This document shows positions 53,384-62,428 of a DNA stretch of 64,000 bases, in pieces (the stretch's first letter is position 1; each line of letters begins with the position of its first letter). Location of the stretch: positions 62,001 to 126,000 of the forward strand of contig NZ_JALHPR010000011.1 of assembly GCF_022842375.1 (NCBI RefSeq), given 5' to 3'. The translations under genes and the position numbers were made by a program. Origin of the DNA: Elioraea sp. (lineage in GTDB: Bacteria; Pseudomonadota; Alphaproteobacteria; Acetobacterales; Acetobacteraceae). The notes under the pieces were generated by a model. That model saw only the letters and a list, made by a program, of their open reading frames with translations. It was not told where the DNA came from and did not search any database.

Positions 53384-55918
53384 ATGACGCCCGACTCCGC
53401 CCTCTCGTCCCACGCTAGGCTTCCGCCCTTCTGGGACGAGATGGTCGACGGGCGCGGCGGCATACGCCCGCATTGGCGCCCGATCGTCGGCATGCTCGCC
53501 GGCCTGCCGCAGGGCGGGCTGGCGGAGCGCGCGCGGCGGCTCGACCGTGCCTTCGAGGAAGAGGGCGTCGTCACCATCCTGCCGGCCGATCCGGGGCAGG
53601 GGCCGGCGCAGCGCCCCTGGCGGTGCGACCCCGTGCCGATGGTGCTGTCGGCCGCCGAGTTCGCCACGCTCGATGCGGGCCTGTCACAGCGCGCGACGCT
53701 GCTGTCGGAGGTGCTGGCCGATCTCTACGGGCCGCAGCGCCTGCTCGCCGCAGGCCTGATCCCGCCCTCGCTGGTGTTTGCCAATCCAGGCTTCCTCCGC
53801 CCCTGCCGCGCGCCGACACCGCCGGTCCGGCCGATGATCCACCTGATCGCGGCCGATCTCGTGCGCACCCCGCGTGGCGAATGGCAGGTGCTGGCCGACC
53901 GTACCGGCGCGCCGAACGGGGTGGGCTTCGCGCGCGAGAACCGGCGGATGGTCACGCGCGTGATGCCGGAAGCCTTCCGCGCCGTGCAGGTGCGCCAGCT
54001 TCGCCCGTTCTTCGACCACTGGGTCGACAGCCTGCAGCGCGCCGCCCCTGCCGGTGCCGAGAACCCCAGGCTTGCGTTGCTGACGCCCGGTGCGGCGCAT
54101 GAGACCTGGTTCGAGCATGTGTTCCTGTCGCGCGAACTCGGCTGCGCGCTGGTCGAGGGGGCCGACCTCACCGCCCGCGACGGCCAGGTGTTCCTCAAGA
54201 CGCTGAAGGGGTTGCAGCGGGTCCACGTCCTGCTCCGCCGCGTCGAGGGCAGGCTCGTCGATCCGCTGGAGCTTGCCTCCGACAGCGCGCTTGGCGTTCC
54301 CGGCCTGCTCGATGCCGTGCGGTCAGGCGGGGTGCGGGTGGTGAACGACCCGGCGAGCCACCTGGCCGAGGCGCCGGCGCTTGCAACCTTCCTGCCGAGG
54401 CTTGCCGAGCATCTCCTCGGCGAGCCGTTGCGGCTGCCGAACGTGCCGACGCTCTGGCTCGGCGACCCCGCCGCCGCCGCCGCCGTTCTCGCCGCGCCCG
54501 AACGGTGGATGATCCGCCATGCCCTCGATGGCATGGCCCCGGCGCAGCACCCCGCCGAGATGGCGGAGGCTGCGCGCGAGGCGCTGATGGCGCGCATCCG
54601 CGCCGCGCCGCAGCGCTATGCCGCGACCGAGGCGGTGCAGCCCTCCGCCGCCCCCGGGCTCGGCGCGCGCGGCACGCTCGACAAGGGGCTGGCACCACGG
54701 CCGCTCGTGCTCAGGCTGTTCGCGCTCGCCGATGGTGCCGGGCAGTGGCAGGCGATGCCTGGCGGGCTTGCGCGGCTGATCGAGGATGGCGACAGGCTGA
54801 CGGGGCGCCTCCCGAAAACCGGGGTCGCAAAGGATGTGTGGGTGTTGAGCGAGGACCGCACCGACATCGTGGGCCCTGCTGCCTTCGCGCTGCCGCCGCT
54901 CGCCATCCGCCGCGTCTCGGGCGAGCTGCCGAGCCGGGTTGCCGATGATCTCTACTGGCTCGGCCGCTATGTCGAGCGGCTGGAGAACGCCGCGCGGCTG
55001 ATCCGCGCCGTCATCGCGCGGCTTTCGCGCGGCTGGCTGCTGCCGCGTGACCTTGCCGAGTTGCGCGCGCTCGCCCGCTGCCTGGCCGAGGCTGGCCTCG
55101 TCGAGGCGGAGCTCGCCGCCGCGCAGCCCGACGGCCCGGCGCTGCCGCGCGCGCTCATCGAATTGTGCCGGCCGAACAGGCCGATCGCGCGCCTCCTCGA
55201 CAACGTGAACCGCCTTACGCGCGGCGTGCGCGACCGGCTCACCTCCGACATGTGGGCGACCATTACCCACCTTGCCGCCGAGGCGCGGGAGAAATCGGCC
55301 AAGGCCTGCGAGGGGCTGGAGGAGCTGAACGAGGCGGCGGGCGCGATCATCCGCTTCTCGGCCGGCGTCGCGGGGATCGCTGCCGAGAACATGGTGCGCG
55401 GCGGCGGCTGGCTGTTCCTCGATCTCGGCCGGCGGATCGAGCGCGCCTCGCACACCGCGCGTGACCTCGGCTTCGCGCTCGACCAGCCACTGCCGCGCGT
55501 CGAGGCAGGGCTCAGGCTCGCGATCGAGCTTTGCGACAGCGCGATCACCTACCGCAACCGCTATCTCTCGGTGCTCCAGCCCGCCCCCGTGCTCGACCTC
55601 GTGCTGGCCGACCCGACGAACCCGCGCTCCGTCGCCTACCAGCTCGAGGCAGTGGCGAGCCGGCTGGCCGAGGTGCAGGGGATGGCCGAAGGCGATCTCG
55701 CGCGCGCCGCGGGCGGGCTCCGCGCCGAGGCCGAGGCGATGGTCGAGGCCGTCGCGCGCGCCGCGGAGCCGGCGGCCGAGGCGGTGCGGCTGCCCGTGCG
55801 CCTGGCCGCGCTCGCGAGCCAGGTGGGGTCGCTCTCCGATGCAATCGCGCGGCGCTATTTCAGCCACGTGCAGACGTCACAGGCCGTCGGCGTCGGCGAG
55901 GAGCAGGCCCAAGGATGA
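53384..55918 (+). CDS. Circularly permuted ATP-grasp and alpha-E (DUF403) fusion
   Basis: 844 residues. Residues about 1-480 match the circularly permuted ATP-grasp type 2 family (LSEVLADLYGPQRLLAAGLI, IAADLVRTPRGEWQVLADRT, GAPNGVGFARENRRMV, FLKTLKGLQRVHVLLRRVEG). Residues about 520-820 match the alpha-helical alpha-E domain (DDLYWLGRYVERLENAARLI, DMWATITHL, WLFLDLGRRIERASHTARDL). The first half should activate a carboxylate with ATP; the second is of unknown role. Often these are two separate adjacent genes; here they are one chain. A TG gene follows after 10 nt. Confidence 0.92.
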   Translation: MTPDSALSSHARLPPFWDEMVDGRGGIRPHWRPIVGMLAGLPQGGLAERARRLDRAFEEEGVVTILPADPGQGPAQRPWRCDPVPMVLSAAEFATLDAGLSQRATLLSEVLADLYGPQRLLAAGLIPPSLVFANPGFLRPCRAPTPPVRPMIHLIAADLVRTPRGEWQVLADRTGAPNGVGFARENRRMVTRVMPEAFRAVQVRQLRPFFDHWVDSLQRAAPAGAENPRLALLTPGAAHETWFEHVFLSRELGCALVEGADLTARDGQVFLKTLKGLQRVHVLLRRVEGRLVDPLELASDSALGVPGLLDAVRSGGVRVVNDPASHLAEAPALATFLPRLAEHLLGEPLRLPNVPTLWLGDPAAAAAVLAAPERWMIRHALDGMAPAQHPAEMAEAAREALMARIRAAPQRYAATEAVQPSAAPGLGARGTLDKGLAPRPLVLRLFALADGAGQWQAMPGGLARLIEDGDRLTGRLPKTGVAKDVWVLSEDRTDIVGPAAFALPPLAIRRVSGELPSRVADDLYWLGRYVERLENAARLIRAVIARLSRGWLLPRDLAELRALARCLAEAGLVEAELAAAQPDGPALPRALIELCRPNRPIARLLDNVNRLTRGVRDRLTSDMWATITHLAAEAREKSAKACEGLEELNEAAGAIIRFSAGVAGIAAENMVRGGGWLFLDLGRRIERASHTARDLGFALDQPLPRVEAGLRLAIELCDSAITYRNRYLSVLQPAPVLDLVLADPTNPRSVAYQLEAVASRLAEVQGMAEGDLARAAGGLRAEAEAMVEAVARAAEPAAEAVRLPVRLAALASQVGSLSDAIARRYFSHVQTSQAVGVGEEQAQG

Positions 55919-55928
55919 GCATGCGCCG

Positions 55929-56819
55929 ATGAGGTATCGCGTCACGCACGTCACCACCTATGCGTACGGCGAGGTGGTGGACCTGGCAGCCCACCTGCTG
56001 CACCTTTCCCCGCGTGCGCTGCCGGGGCAGGTGGTGCTTGCCGCCGCGCTGACCGCCAAGCCCGCCCCTGTCCGGATGAATACGGGAATGGATCATTTCG
56101 GCAACGATGTCACCTGGATGTTCATCGAGACGCCGCACGACACGTTCCGCGTGACGCTCGATGCCGAGGTGGAGGCCGAGTTCGCGCCACCGCCGCCGGC
56201 CAATGCCACGATGCCGTGGGAACGCGTGGCGGCGATCGCCGCGCATGCCGGCGGCGAGGGGTGGCGTGCCGCCGAGTTCGCGTGCGGCAGCGCCATGGCG
56301 CCGGAGGATGACGCGGCCGGCGCCTATGCGAGCGACAGCTTCCCGGCCGGGCGGCCGATCCTTGCCGCGCTCCTCGACCTCCAGGGGCGGATCAAGCGCG
56401 ACTTTGCCTTCCGCACGGGTGTCACCACCGTCTCGACGCCGATCGCGCAGGTGCTCGCCTCCCGCGCCGGCGTGTGCCAGGATTTCGCGCACGTGATGAT
56501 CGCGGGGCTGCGCCGCCTTGGCCTGCCGGCGCGCTATGTCTCGGGCTATGTGCGCACGCGGCCGCGGCCAGGGCAGAAGCGGCGACAGGGGGCTGACCAG
56601 TCGCACGCCTGGGTCGGGGCCTGGCTTGGGCCCGAGCATGGCTGGGTCGACCTCGATCCGACCAACGACATCATCGTCGCCGAGGAGCATGTCGTACTCG
56701 GCTGGGGGCGAGACTACGCTGACGTGTCTCCTCTCCGCGGCGTGCTGCTGGGCGGCGGCGCGCACGCTCTCTCCGTCTCCGTCGACCTTGACCCGATGCA
56801 GGAGGAATTCGCCACGTGA
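55929..56819 (+). CDS. Transglutaminase-like protein of the amidoligase module
   Basis: 296 residues. An N-terminal beta-rich region (YRVTHVTTYAYGEVVDLAAH) is followed by a transglutaminase core with the triad C183 in AGVCQDFAH, H226 in SHAWVGAW and D243 in VDLDPTND. It is a short relative of the N-terminal half of the DUF2126 gene. It may be a peptidase or transferase acting on the conjugate made by the ATP-grasp enzyme. The ATG at 55929 is 10 nt after the ATP-grasp/alpha-E stop. The dehydratase gene overlaps its end by 4 nt. Confidence 0.9.
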   Translation: MRYRVTHVTTYAYGEVVDLAAHLLHLSPRALPGQVVLAAALTAKPAPVRMNTGMDHFGNDVTWMFIETPHDTFRVTLDAEVEAEFAPPPPANATMPWERVAAIAAHAGGEGWRAAEFACGSAMAPEDDAAGAYASDSFPAGRPILAALLDLQGRIKRDFAFRTGVTTVSTPIAQVLASRAGVCQDFAHVMIAGLRRLGLPARYVSGYVRTRPRPGQKRRQGADQSHAWVGAWLGPEHGWVDLDPTNDIIVAEEHVVLGWGRDYADVSPLRGVLLGGGAHALSVSVDLDPMQEEFAT

Positions 56820-57790
56820 AGGTGCCTTCGTTCGATGACGTGATGGCGGCACGGGAGCGGCTGCAGGGCCGCATCGTGCGCACACCGATGCTGCGCAGCC
56901 CGGTGCTCGACGCAGCGCTGGGCGCGACGGTGCTGGTGAAGCCCGAGCCGTTGCAGCGCACGGGCTCGTTCAAGCTGCGCGGGGCGACGAACAGGATCGC
57001 GCAGATGACGGAGGCGGAACGGAAGGGCGGCGTCGTCACCTACTCCTCCGGCAACCACGGCCAGGCCTGCGCTGCCGCCGGCAAGGCCTTCGGCGCGCCC
57101 GTCATCGTCGTGATGCCGTCCGATGCGCCCTCGATCAAGGTCGAGAGCACGAAGCGCTGGGGGGCGGAGATCATCCGTTACGATCGCGAGAAGGATGACC
57201 GCTCGGCGATCGCCGCGCGGCTGTGTGCCGAGCGAGGTGCCACGCTGGTGCCGCCCTTCGACGATGCCGACGTGATCGCCGGCCAGGGCACGGCGGCGCT
57301 CGAGCTCATCGAGGATGCGAAGGCGGCGGGGCTTCGCCTCGATGCGCTGTTCGTCTGCACCGGCGGCGGCGGGCTGCTCGCGGGCTCCGCGCTCTCGGTC
57401 GAGGGCGCAGGCAAGGGAGCTGCGGTGATCGCGGTCGAGCCCGCGGGCCACGACGACCATGCACGTTCCCTTGCCGCCGGCGAGCGCGTGACGAACGCAC
57501 CGGGCGGCAGCCTGCTCTGCGATGCGCTGCTCGCACCGACGCCGGGCGAACTCACCTTCACGGTCAACAAGGGCCGCGTGCATGGGGCGGCGGTGGTGAC
57601 CGACACCGACGTGCTGCGCGCGATGCGTTTTGCGTTCGACCACCTGAAGCTCGTGGTCGAGCCTGGCGGGGCCGTGGCGCTGGCCGCCGCCCTCTACGGC
57701 AACGTCAGCCTCAAGGACGCCGTGGTCGGCGTCATCGTCTCCGGCGGGAATGTCGATCCGTCGGTCTTCGCCCGCGCGCTGGCCGCATGA
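56816..57790 (+). CDS. PLP-dependent threonine/serine (hydroxyaspartate) dehydratase-like enzyme
   Basis: 324 residues of fold-type II PLP enzymes. The Schiff-base Lys is in RTGSFKLRGA, the phosphate-binding loop is GGGGLLAGSA, and SSGNHGQACA is the substrate loop. It should remove water and ammonia from threonine, serine or hydroxyaspartate. There is no regulatory ACT domain, so it is a catabolic-type form. The GTG start overlaps the TG stop (GTGA). Whether it serves the amidoligase module is unknown. Confidence 0.9.
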   Translation: MKVPSFDDVMAARERLQGRIVRTPMLRSPVLDAALGATVLVKPEPLQRTGSFKLRGATNRIAQMTEAERKGGVVTYSSGNHGQACAAAGKAFGAPVIVVMPSDAPSIKVESTKRWGAEIIRYDREKDDRSAIAARLCAERGATLVPPFDDADVIAGQGTAALELIEDAKAAGLRLDALFVCTGGGGLLAGSALSVEGAGKGAAVIAVEPAGHDDHARSLAAGERVTNAPGGSLLCDALLAPTPGELTFTVNKGRVHGAAVVTDTDVLRAMRFAFDHLKLVVEPGGAVALAAALYGNVSLKDAVVGVIVSGGNVDPSVFARALAA

Positions 57791-57803
57791 AGGAACCACC
57801 ACG

Positions 57804-58166
57804 ATGATCAGGGACTGGCTCGGCTTCCGCTCGACGCTGCGCACCGCCGTCGGCCACATCACCAAGGTGCATCCGGAGTTGATCAAGGGCTTCGGTGCGC
57901 TGAACCACGCCTCGAAGCAGACGAAGCATCTCGACGCCAAGACGCGCGAGTTCATCGCCCTCGGTGTCGCGATCACCACGCATTGCGAGGGCTGCATCAA
58001 CGCCCATGTCGAGGCCGCGCTGAAGGCGGGCGCGACGAAGGAGGAGATCGCCGAGGCGCTTGGCGTTGCGATCGCGCTCAACGCCGGGGCCGCGCTCACC
58101 TATGCCGGCTACGTGATGGATGCCGTCGAGGCGCACACCGCGATCAAGCAGGGCACCTCGCCCTAA
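57804..58166 (+). CDS. AhpD-like carboxymuconolactone decarboxylase family protein
   Basis: 120 residues, all helical. The CEGCINAHVEAALKAGATKE motif holds the CxxC...H redox site found in the AhpD/CMD family, which includes peroxidase-linked disulfide reductants. It follows the dehydratase gene by 13 nt and likely ends the operon. Its stop overlaps the convergent peptidase gene by 4 nt. Exact role unknown. Confidence 0.87.
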   Translation: MIRDWLGFRSTLRTAVGHITKVHPELIKGFGALNHASKQTKHLDAKTREFIALGVAITTHCEGCINAHVEAALKAGATKEEIAEALGVAIALNAGAALTYAGYVMDAVEAHTAIKQGTSP

Positions 58167-59383
58167 CCGACCTCCTCCATCCCCGCGACGGCGAGGATGG
58201 TGGCGAGGGCGGTGCGCATGCCGCGGAGGGATTCTTCCGGCTCCAGATCGATCCACTCATCGAGCGAATGGACGCGTCCCCCGCGCCCGCCGGCGCCAAT
58301 CTTGAGCGCGGGGATGCCGAGGCTCATCGGGATGTTCGCATCCGTCGAGGAGGCCTCGAAGCTCGGCGCGTAGCCTTCCGCGGCGACCGAGGCCCAGGCA
58401 GCCTGGGCGATGTCGCTCTCGGCCGCCGTTTGCCCGGCGGGGCGGTCGCCGATCCGCTCCTTCTCGACCGTGATCGCGCCTGACCGCGTGCTGCGCGCGG
58501 CGTTCTCCGCCGCGACCGCGCGGTCGATGATCGCCATCACCTCCGCCTCCAGCGTGGCGAGATGCGCGGGCGAGCCGGAGCGGAGGTCGAGCTGCATCGT
58601 GATCGCATCGGGGATCGCGTTGATCGAGGTGCCGCCGGAGACGATCGCGACGCAATGGGTCGTGTTGGTGCCCGGCGGAACGGCGACGGCGCCGATCGCG
58701 CGTGCGGCATCGGCCATGGCGTAGACGGGGTTCACGAGGCCAAAGGCGGAGAAGCTGTGTCCGCCCGGGCCGTGGAAATTCACCTTCCAGCGGCGCGAGC
58801 CGATCGCGCCATTGCAGATGCGTGCGACATCGGGGCTGTCGACCGAGAGGAAGCCGCGGATGCGCGCACGGTGGCGGCCTTCGGTGAACAGGTGCCGCAC
58901 GCCGCGGAGGTCGCCGATGCCCTCCTCGCCGACATCGCCGACGAACAGGATGTCATGCCGCGTGCGGATGCCGGCCTCGTCCAGCGCGCGGAGGAAGGCG
59001 AGGTTGGCGGCGAGCGAGAGCGTGTCGTCGCCCACCCCGGGGGCGAACAGTTTCGTCCCCTCGCGGCGGACGCGCACGTCGGTGCCGGCGGGAAAAACCG
59101 TGTCGAGATGGGCGGCGACTACCAGGATGTCACCATTGCCGAAACCGCGGCGAAGCCCCATCGCGTTGCCGATCGCGTCCTGCTCCACCTCGTCGAGACC
59201 GTGCGCGGCGAGCATGGCGAGATAGGCATCCGACCGTGGCTTCTCGCCGAACGGCGGGGCCGCGATCTCGGTCAGGCGCACGACGTCCTCGACCATGCGG
59301 GGATGGTCACGGCGCATCGCCTCGCAGGCTACGGCGAAGCGCGGATCGGCGCGGATGGTGGCTACGGTCTCGGCAGGGGTCAT
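58163..59383 (-). CDS. M20 family metallopeptidase/amidohydrolase
   Basis: 406 residues. VVAAHLDTVFPAG has metal-ligand His and Asp, GDVGEEGIGDLRG the Glu base and ligand, VDSPDVARICNGAIG the following region, and GGHSFSAFG marks the lid/dimerisation domain. It should hydrolyse a peptide or acyl-amino acid with two zinc or cobalt ions. The ATG makes an ATGA overlap with the end of mrpG, so it is the last gene of the antiporter operon. No direct link of function is known. Confidence 0.9.
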   Translation of the reverse strand: MTPAETVATIRADPRFAVACEAMRRDHPRMVEDVVRLTEIAAPPFGEKPRSDAYLAMLAAHGLDEVEQDAIGNAMGLRRGFGNGDILVVAAHLDTVFPAGTDVRVRREGTKLFAPGVGDDTLSLAANLAFLRALDEAGIRTRHDILFVGDVGEEGIGDLRGVRHLFTEGRHRARIRGFLSVDSPDVARICNGAIGSRRWKVNFHGPGGHSFSAFGLVNPVYAMADAARAIGAVAVPPGTNTTHCVAIVSGGTSINAIPDAITMQLDLRSGSPAHLATLEAEVMAIIDRAVAAENAARSTRSGAITVEKERIGDRPAGQTAAESDIAQAAWASVAAEGYAPSFEASSTDANIPMSLGIPALKIGAGGRGGRVHSLDEWIDLEPEESLRGMRTALATILAVAGMEEVG

Positions 59384-59763
59384 GGCTTTTCCCGCCCGCG
59401 CGTATCGGGTGGGCGGCAGGTTCTCGACTTGAGGTCGTAACGGCCGGCGAGATCGTCACGCGTCTGGGCCGGGTGCAGCGGCACGTCGAGCAGGTAGGTC
59501 GCGCGCCCGATCAGGTGGCTCGCGACCGGTGCGGTCAGCAGCAGGAAGGCGATGCCGGCCACGGCGCGCACGGCCGTGCCGAAATCGCCGAGGCCGAAGG
59601 CGACGGCGAGGAACAGCATGCTGCCGCCGAGCGTGCCTGCCTTCGAGCTCGCATGCATGCGCATCATCGCGTCCGGCAGGCGCCACACGCCGATCGCGGC
59701 AACGAGCGCGAAGGCGGAGCCGCCGAGCATGAGGGCAGCGACCAGGAGCTCAATCATCGGCAT
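59380..59763 (-). CDS. mrpG: Mrp Na+/H+ antiporter subunit G
   Basis: 127 residues with three hydrophobic helices: MIELLVAALMLGGSAFALVA, the DAMMRMHASSKAGTLG motif that marks MrpG/PhaG, and a third helix ending GRATYLL. The C-terminal tail is longer and charged (QTRDDLAGRYDLKSRTCR). The ATG codons at 59763 and 59757 lie inside the end of mrpF. It is a small non-catalytic part of the heterooligomeric antiporter. Confidence 0.93.
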   Translation of the reverse strand: MPMIELLVAALMLGGSAFALVAAIGVWRLPDAMMRMHASSKAGTLGGSMLFLAVAFGLGDFGTAVRAVAGIAFLLLTAPVASHLIGRATYLLDVPLHPAQTRDDLAGRYDLKSRTCRPPDTRGREKP

Positions 59764-60070
59764 GGTCCAGCGGCGGCGGGTTCGCCTGGTCTGCGCGACG
59801 GAAGGCAACCCACTCGACATAGCGCGCGAACGCCACCGTCGAGAGGAAGGAGACAAGCGCCATGACGAGGGCGAGATCGAGATAAGCGGTCGCGCCGGTT
59901 TCGAGCGCATGCAGTGCGGCGGCGCAGATGCCGATCAGCGCGAGCATGTCGAGCGCGACGATCCGGTCGGGCAGGTGCGGGCCGCGCACCAGCCGCGCGA
60001 AGCCGATCAGGAATGCGGCGGAGAGCATCACCCACGAGGCCGTCATGGCGATGTCGATGAGTGCCGTCAT
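59750..60070 (-). CDS. mrpF: Mrp Na+/H+ antiporter subunit F
   Basis: 106 residues, three helices. FARLVRGPHLPDRIVALDML is the MrpF signature with the conserved RIVALD Asp, and ATAYLDLALVMALVSFLSTV the third helix. The start overlaps mrpE by 4 nt. It belongs to the membrane complex exchanging Na+ (or K+) for protons. Confidence 0.95.
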   Translation of the reverse strand: MTALIDIAMTASWVMLSAAFLIGFARLVRGPHLPDRIVALDMLALIGICAAALHALETGATAYLDLALVMALVSFLSTVAFARYVEWVAFRRADQANPPPLDHADD

Positions 60071-60582
60071 CGCAGCACCTCGAGCAGCCGCGCCTCGAAA
60101 TTGTCGCGGATGTCGGCGATCACCGCGTCGGGGTCGTCAAGCAGCATGACGTGGACGTAGAGGGTCGAACGGTCGTCGGAGACATCGATGCTCATCGTGC
60201 CGGGCGTCAGCGTGACGAGATTGGCGAGCGTCGCGATCTCGACATCGCGCGTGGCGGTCAGCGGAACGGCGATGACGCCCGGCCGCGCGGTGATCGTCGG
60301 CGACAGCACCTGCCGCGCCACCTGCCATGCGCTGACGACGAGGGCCTTCGCGTAGAACAGCGAGAAGGAGAAGCCGGCGATGGTGCGGCGGAAATAGCTT
60401 CCCTCGAGCGTGCCCCAGAGATGCCGCGTGAGCCAGAGGGCCGCGAAGCCGGCGGCGAAGCCTGTCGCGAGCGCCCATGGGCTGAACGTGCCGAAGGCGC
60501 CGCACCAGCCGAGCATGAGCATCAGGTTCAGCACGAGAAGTGCCGGCGCGCCGGGCTCCTTCGCTGGTGACCGGTTGGTCAT
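60067..60582 (-). CDS. mrpE: Mrp Na+/H+ antiporter subunit E
   Basis: 171 residues. Two or three N-terminal helices are followed by a soluble domain with IVAVPL-type sequence (GVIAVPLTATRDVEIATLAN, LVTLTPGTMSIDVSDDRSTL), the conserved MrpE core. Its start overlaps mrpD by 4 nt. It is needed for assembly of the antiporter. Confidence 0.95.
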   Translation of the reverse strand: MTNRSPAKEPGAPALLVLNLMLMLGWCGAFGTFSPWALATGFAAGFAALWLTRHLWGTLEGSYFRRTIAGFSFSLFYAKALVVSAWQVARQVLSPTITARPGVIAVPLTATRDVEIATLANLVTLTPGTMSIDVSDDRSTLYVHVMLLDDPDAVIADIRDNFEARLLEVLR

Positions 60583-62069
60583 GGCAACGCTCCCAGCACG
60601 GCGGCGGCATAGGCGGCCGGGTCACCGAGTTCCGCCGCCGCCCGTTCCGCTACCGCAAGGAAGGGCTGCGCGAAGAGGCCGATCACGATCGTGCAGGCGG
60701 CAAGTACGGCGATCGGCACCGTCATCGCACGCGGCGCGGTTGTGACCGTGATCGCACCATCCGGGTGCGGCTTCCAGAACGCCTCGCCCCAGATCTTGGT
60801 CATCGAGTAGATGGTCAGCAGGCCCGTGACGAGGGCGGCGGCCGCGATCCACCAGCCACGCTCGTCGAGTGCCGCCTTGATCAGGATGAACTTCGCCCAG
60901 AAGCCCGAGAGCGGCGGAAAGCCGGCGAGCGAGAAGGCCGGGATGAAGAAGAGCATGGCAAGCCACGGGGCCGCGGCATAGAGCCCGCCAGAGCGCTTCA
61001 GCTCCATCGACCCGGCCAGCCGCTGCGCGACGCCGGCGATGAGGAACAGGTTCGCCTTCACGACGATGTGGTGCACCAGGTAGAACACCGCGCCGACGAG
61101 CGCGAGCTTCGTGCCGATCGCCAGCCCCATGATCATGTAGCCGATCTGGCTGACGATGTGGAACGACAGGATGCGCCGCCACTCGTTCTGCGCCGCCGCC
61201 CCGAGCACACCGGTGACCATCGTCAGCCCCGCGGTCCAGAGCAGCACGCCGTGGATCCACGCAGGGTCATGCGTGAAGATGAGCGTCACGACGCGCATCA
61301 GCGCATAGACGCCGACCTTCGTCAGAAGCCCCGCGAACACGGCCGAGACCGAGACGAGGGGCGTGTGGTAGGCGGCCGGCAGCCAGAAGAACAGCGGGAA
61401 CACGGCGGCCTTCATGCCGAATGCCGCCATCAGCATCATCGCCGCCGCGTTGAGCACGCCGGTGTTCTCGACCCGCGGCACGACGCGCGCGAGATCGGCC
61501 ATGTTGAGCGTGCCGGTCAGCCCGTAGATCAGGCCGACCGAGAACAGGAACAGGCTGGTCGCGACCAGGTTGAGTGCGACGTACTTCACCGCGCCATCGG
61601 TCTGCGCCTTGGTTCCCCCGATCACCAGCAACCCGAACGATGCGATCAGCAGCACCTCGAACCAGACATAGAGGTTGAACAGGTCGCCGGTGACGAACGA
61701 GCCGCACACGCCGGCCAGCAGCACGTGGCTCAGCGGATGGAAGAAGGCGCGGCGATGTTCCTCGGCGATCTCGGCGGTCGCGTAGACGAGGCAGGCAAGC
61801 CCCGTGATCGCGGCGATCAGCGTCATCACCGCACCCAGCGTGTCGACCGCGAGCGTGATGCCGAAGGGCGCATCCCAGGCCGAGGCCTGCACGACGACCA
61901 TGCCATCGCGCCACACCGCGCCCATCAGCAGCACGGCATCGGCCAGCAGCAGCGCGGCGAAGCCGAGCGAGAGTGCCGTCTGCGCCTTCGGCCGCGCGTG
62001 GGCGAGCAGCGTCACCGCGCTTGCGGCAAGCGGAATGAGGATGGCGAGTGCGGCGAACCAGCCGTTCAT
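60579..62069 (-). CDS. mrpD: Mrp Na+/H+ antiporter subunit D
   Basis: 496 residues with about 14 helices of the complex I NuoM/N-like family: TAEIAEEHRRAFFHPLSHVL, FNLYVWFEVLLIASFGLLVI with the conserved helix-5 Glu, FPLFFWLPAAYHTPLVSVSA and LAGFPPLSGFWAKFILIKAA. It is one of the two proton-translocating subunits. Overlaps of 4 nt at both ends bind it into the mrp operon. Confidence 0.96.
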   Translation of the reverse strand: MNGWFAALAILIPLAASAVTLLAHARPKAQTALSLGFAALLLADAVLLMGAVWRDGMVVVQASAWDAPFGITLAVDTLGAVMTLIAAITGLACLVYATAEIAEEHRRAFFHPLSHVLLAGVCGSFVTGDLFNLYVWFEVLLIASFGLLVIGGTKAQTDGAVKYVALNLVATSLFLFSVGLIYGLTGTLNMADLARVVPRVENTGVLNAAAMMLMAAFGMKAAVFPLFFWLPAAYHTPLVSVSAVFAGLLTKVGVYALMRVVTLIFTHDPAWIHGVLLWTAGLTMVTGVLGAAAQNEWRRILSFHIVSQIGYMIMGLAIGTKLALVGAVFYLVHHIVVKANLFLIAGVAQRLAGSMELKRSGGLYAAAPWLAMLFFIPAFSLAGFPPLSGFWAKFILIKAALDERGWWIAAAALVTGLLTIYSMTKIWGEAFWKPHPDGAITVTTAPRAMTVPIAVLAACTIVIGLFAQPFLAVAERAAAELGDPAAYAAAVLGALP

Positions 62070-62425
62070 GGCGTCCGCTCCGGCTCGGCGACGCGCATCT
62101 CGTCGGTGCGCACGGTGCCGAGCCGCTCATGCGCCTTCCAGGCGAGCACGAGGGCGAAGGAGAGCAGGCCGAAGCCGATCACGATCGCCGTCAGCACCAG
62201 CGCCTGCGGCAGCGCGTTGGCGGCGGCTGCCCCGAGCACGACTTCGCCCTCAACCACGAGGGGGGGCGCTTCGCGCGAGAGCCTGCCGGCGACGAAGATC
62301 GAGAGGTTCACGCCGTTGCCGAGCATGGCGAAGCCGAGCAGCAGGCGGACGAAATTGCGCGACAGCATCAGCCACACCGCGACCGCGACGAGGATGCCGA
62401 CGAGGATGGCGAGTGCGGGTTCCAT
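62066..62425 (-). CDS. mrpC: Mrp Na+/H+ antiporter subunit C
   Basis: 119 residues, NuoK-like with three helices: LSRNFVRLLLGFAMLGNGVN, DPLPQALVLTAIVIG-like segment (seen here as ANALPQALVLTAIVIGFGLL), and the start MEPALAILVGILVAVAVWLM. It ends in a charged tail. The stop overlaps mrpD by 4 nt. Confidence 0.95.
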   Translation of the reverse strand: MEPALAILVGILVAVAVWLMLSRNFVRLLLGFAMLGNGVNLSIFVAGRLSREAPPLVVEGEVVLGAAAANALPQALVLTAIVIGFGLLSFALVLAWKAHERLGTVRTDEMRVAEPERTP

Positions 62426-62428
62426 GGC

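Noticed and set aside
51074-53473. A 799-codon minus-strand frame over the amidoligase gene
   Set aside because: Antisense to two conserved domains (transglutaminase and DUF2126); no motif seen.
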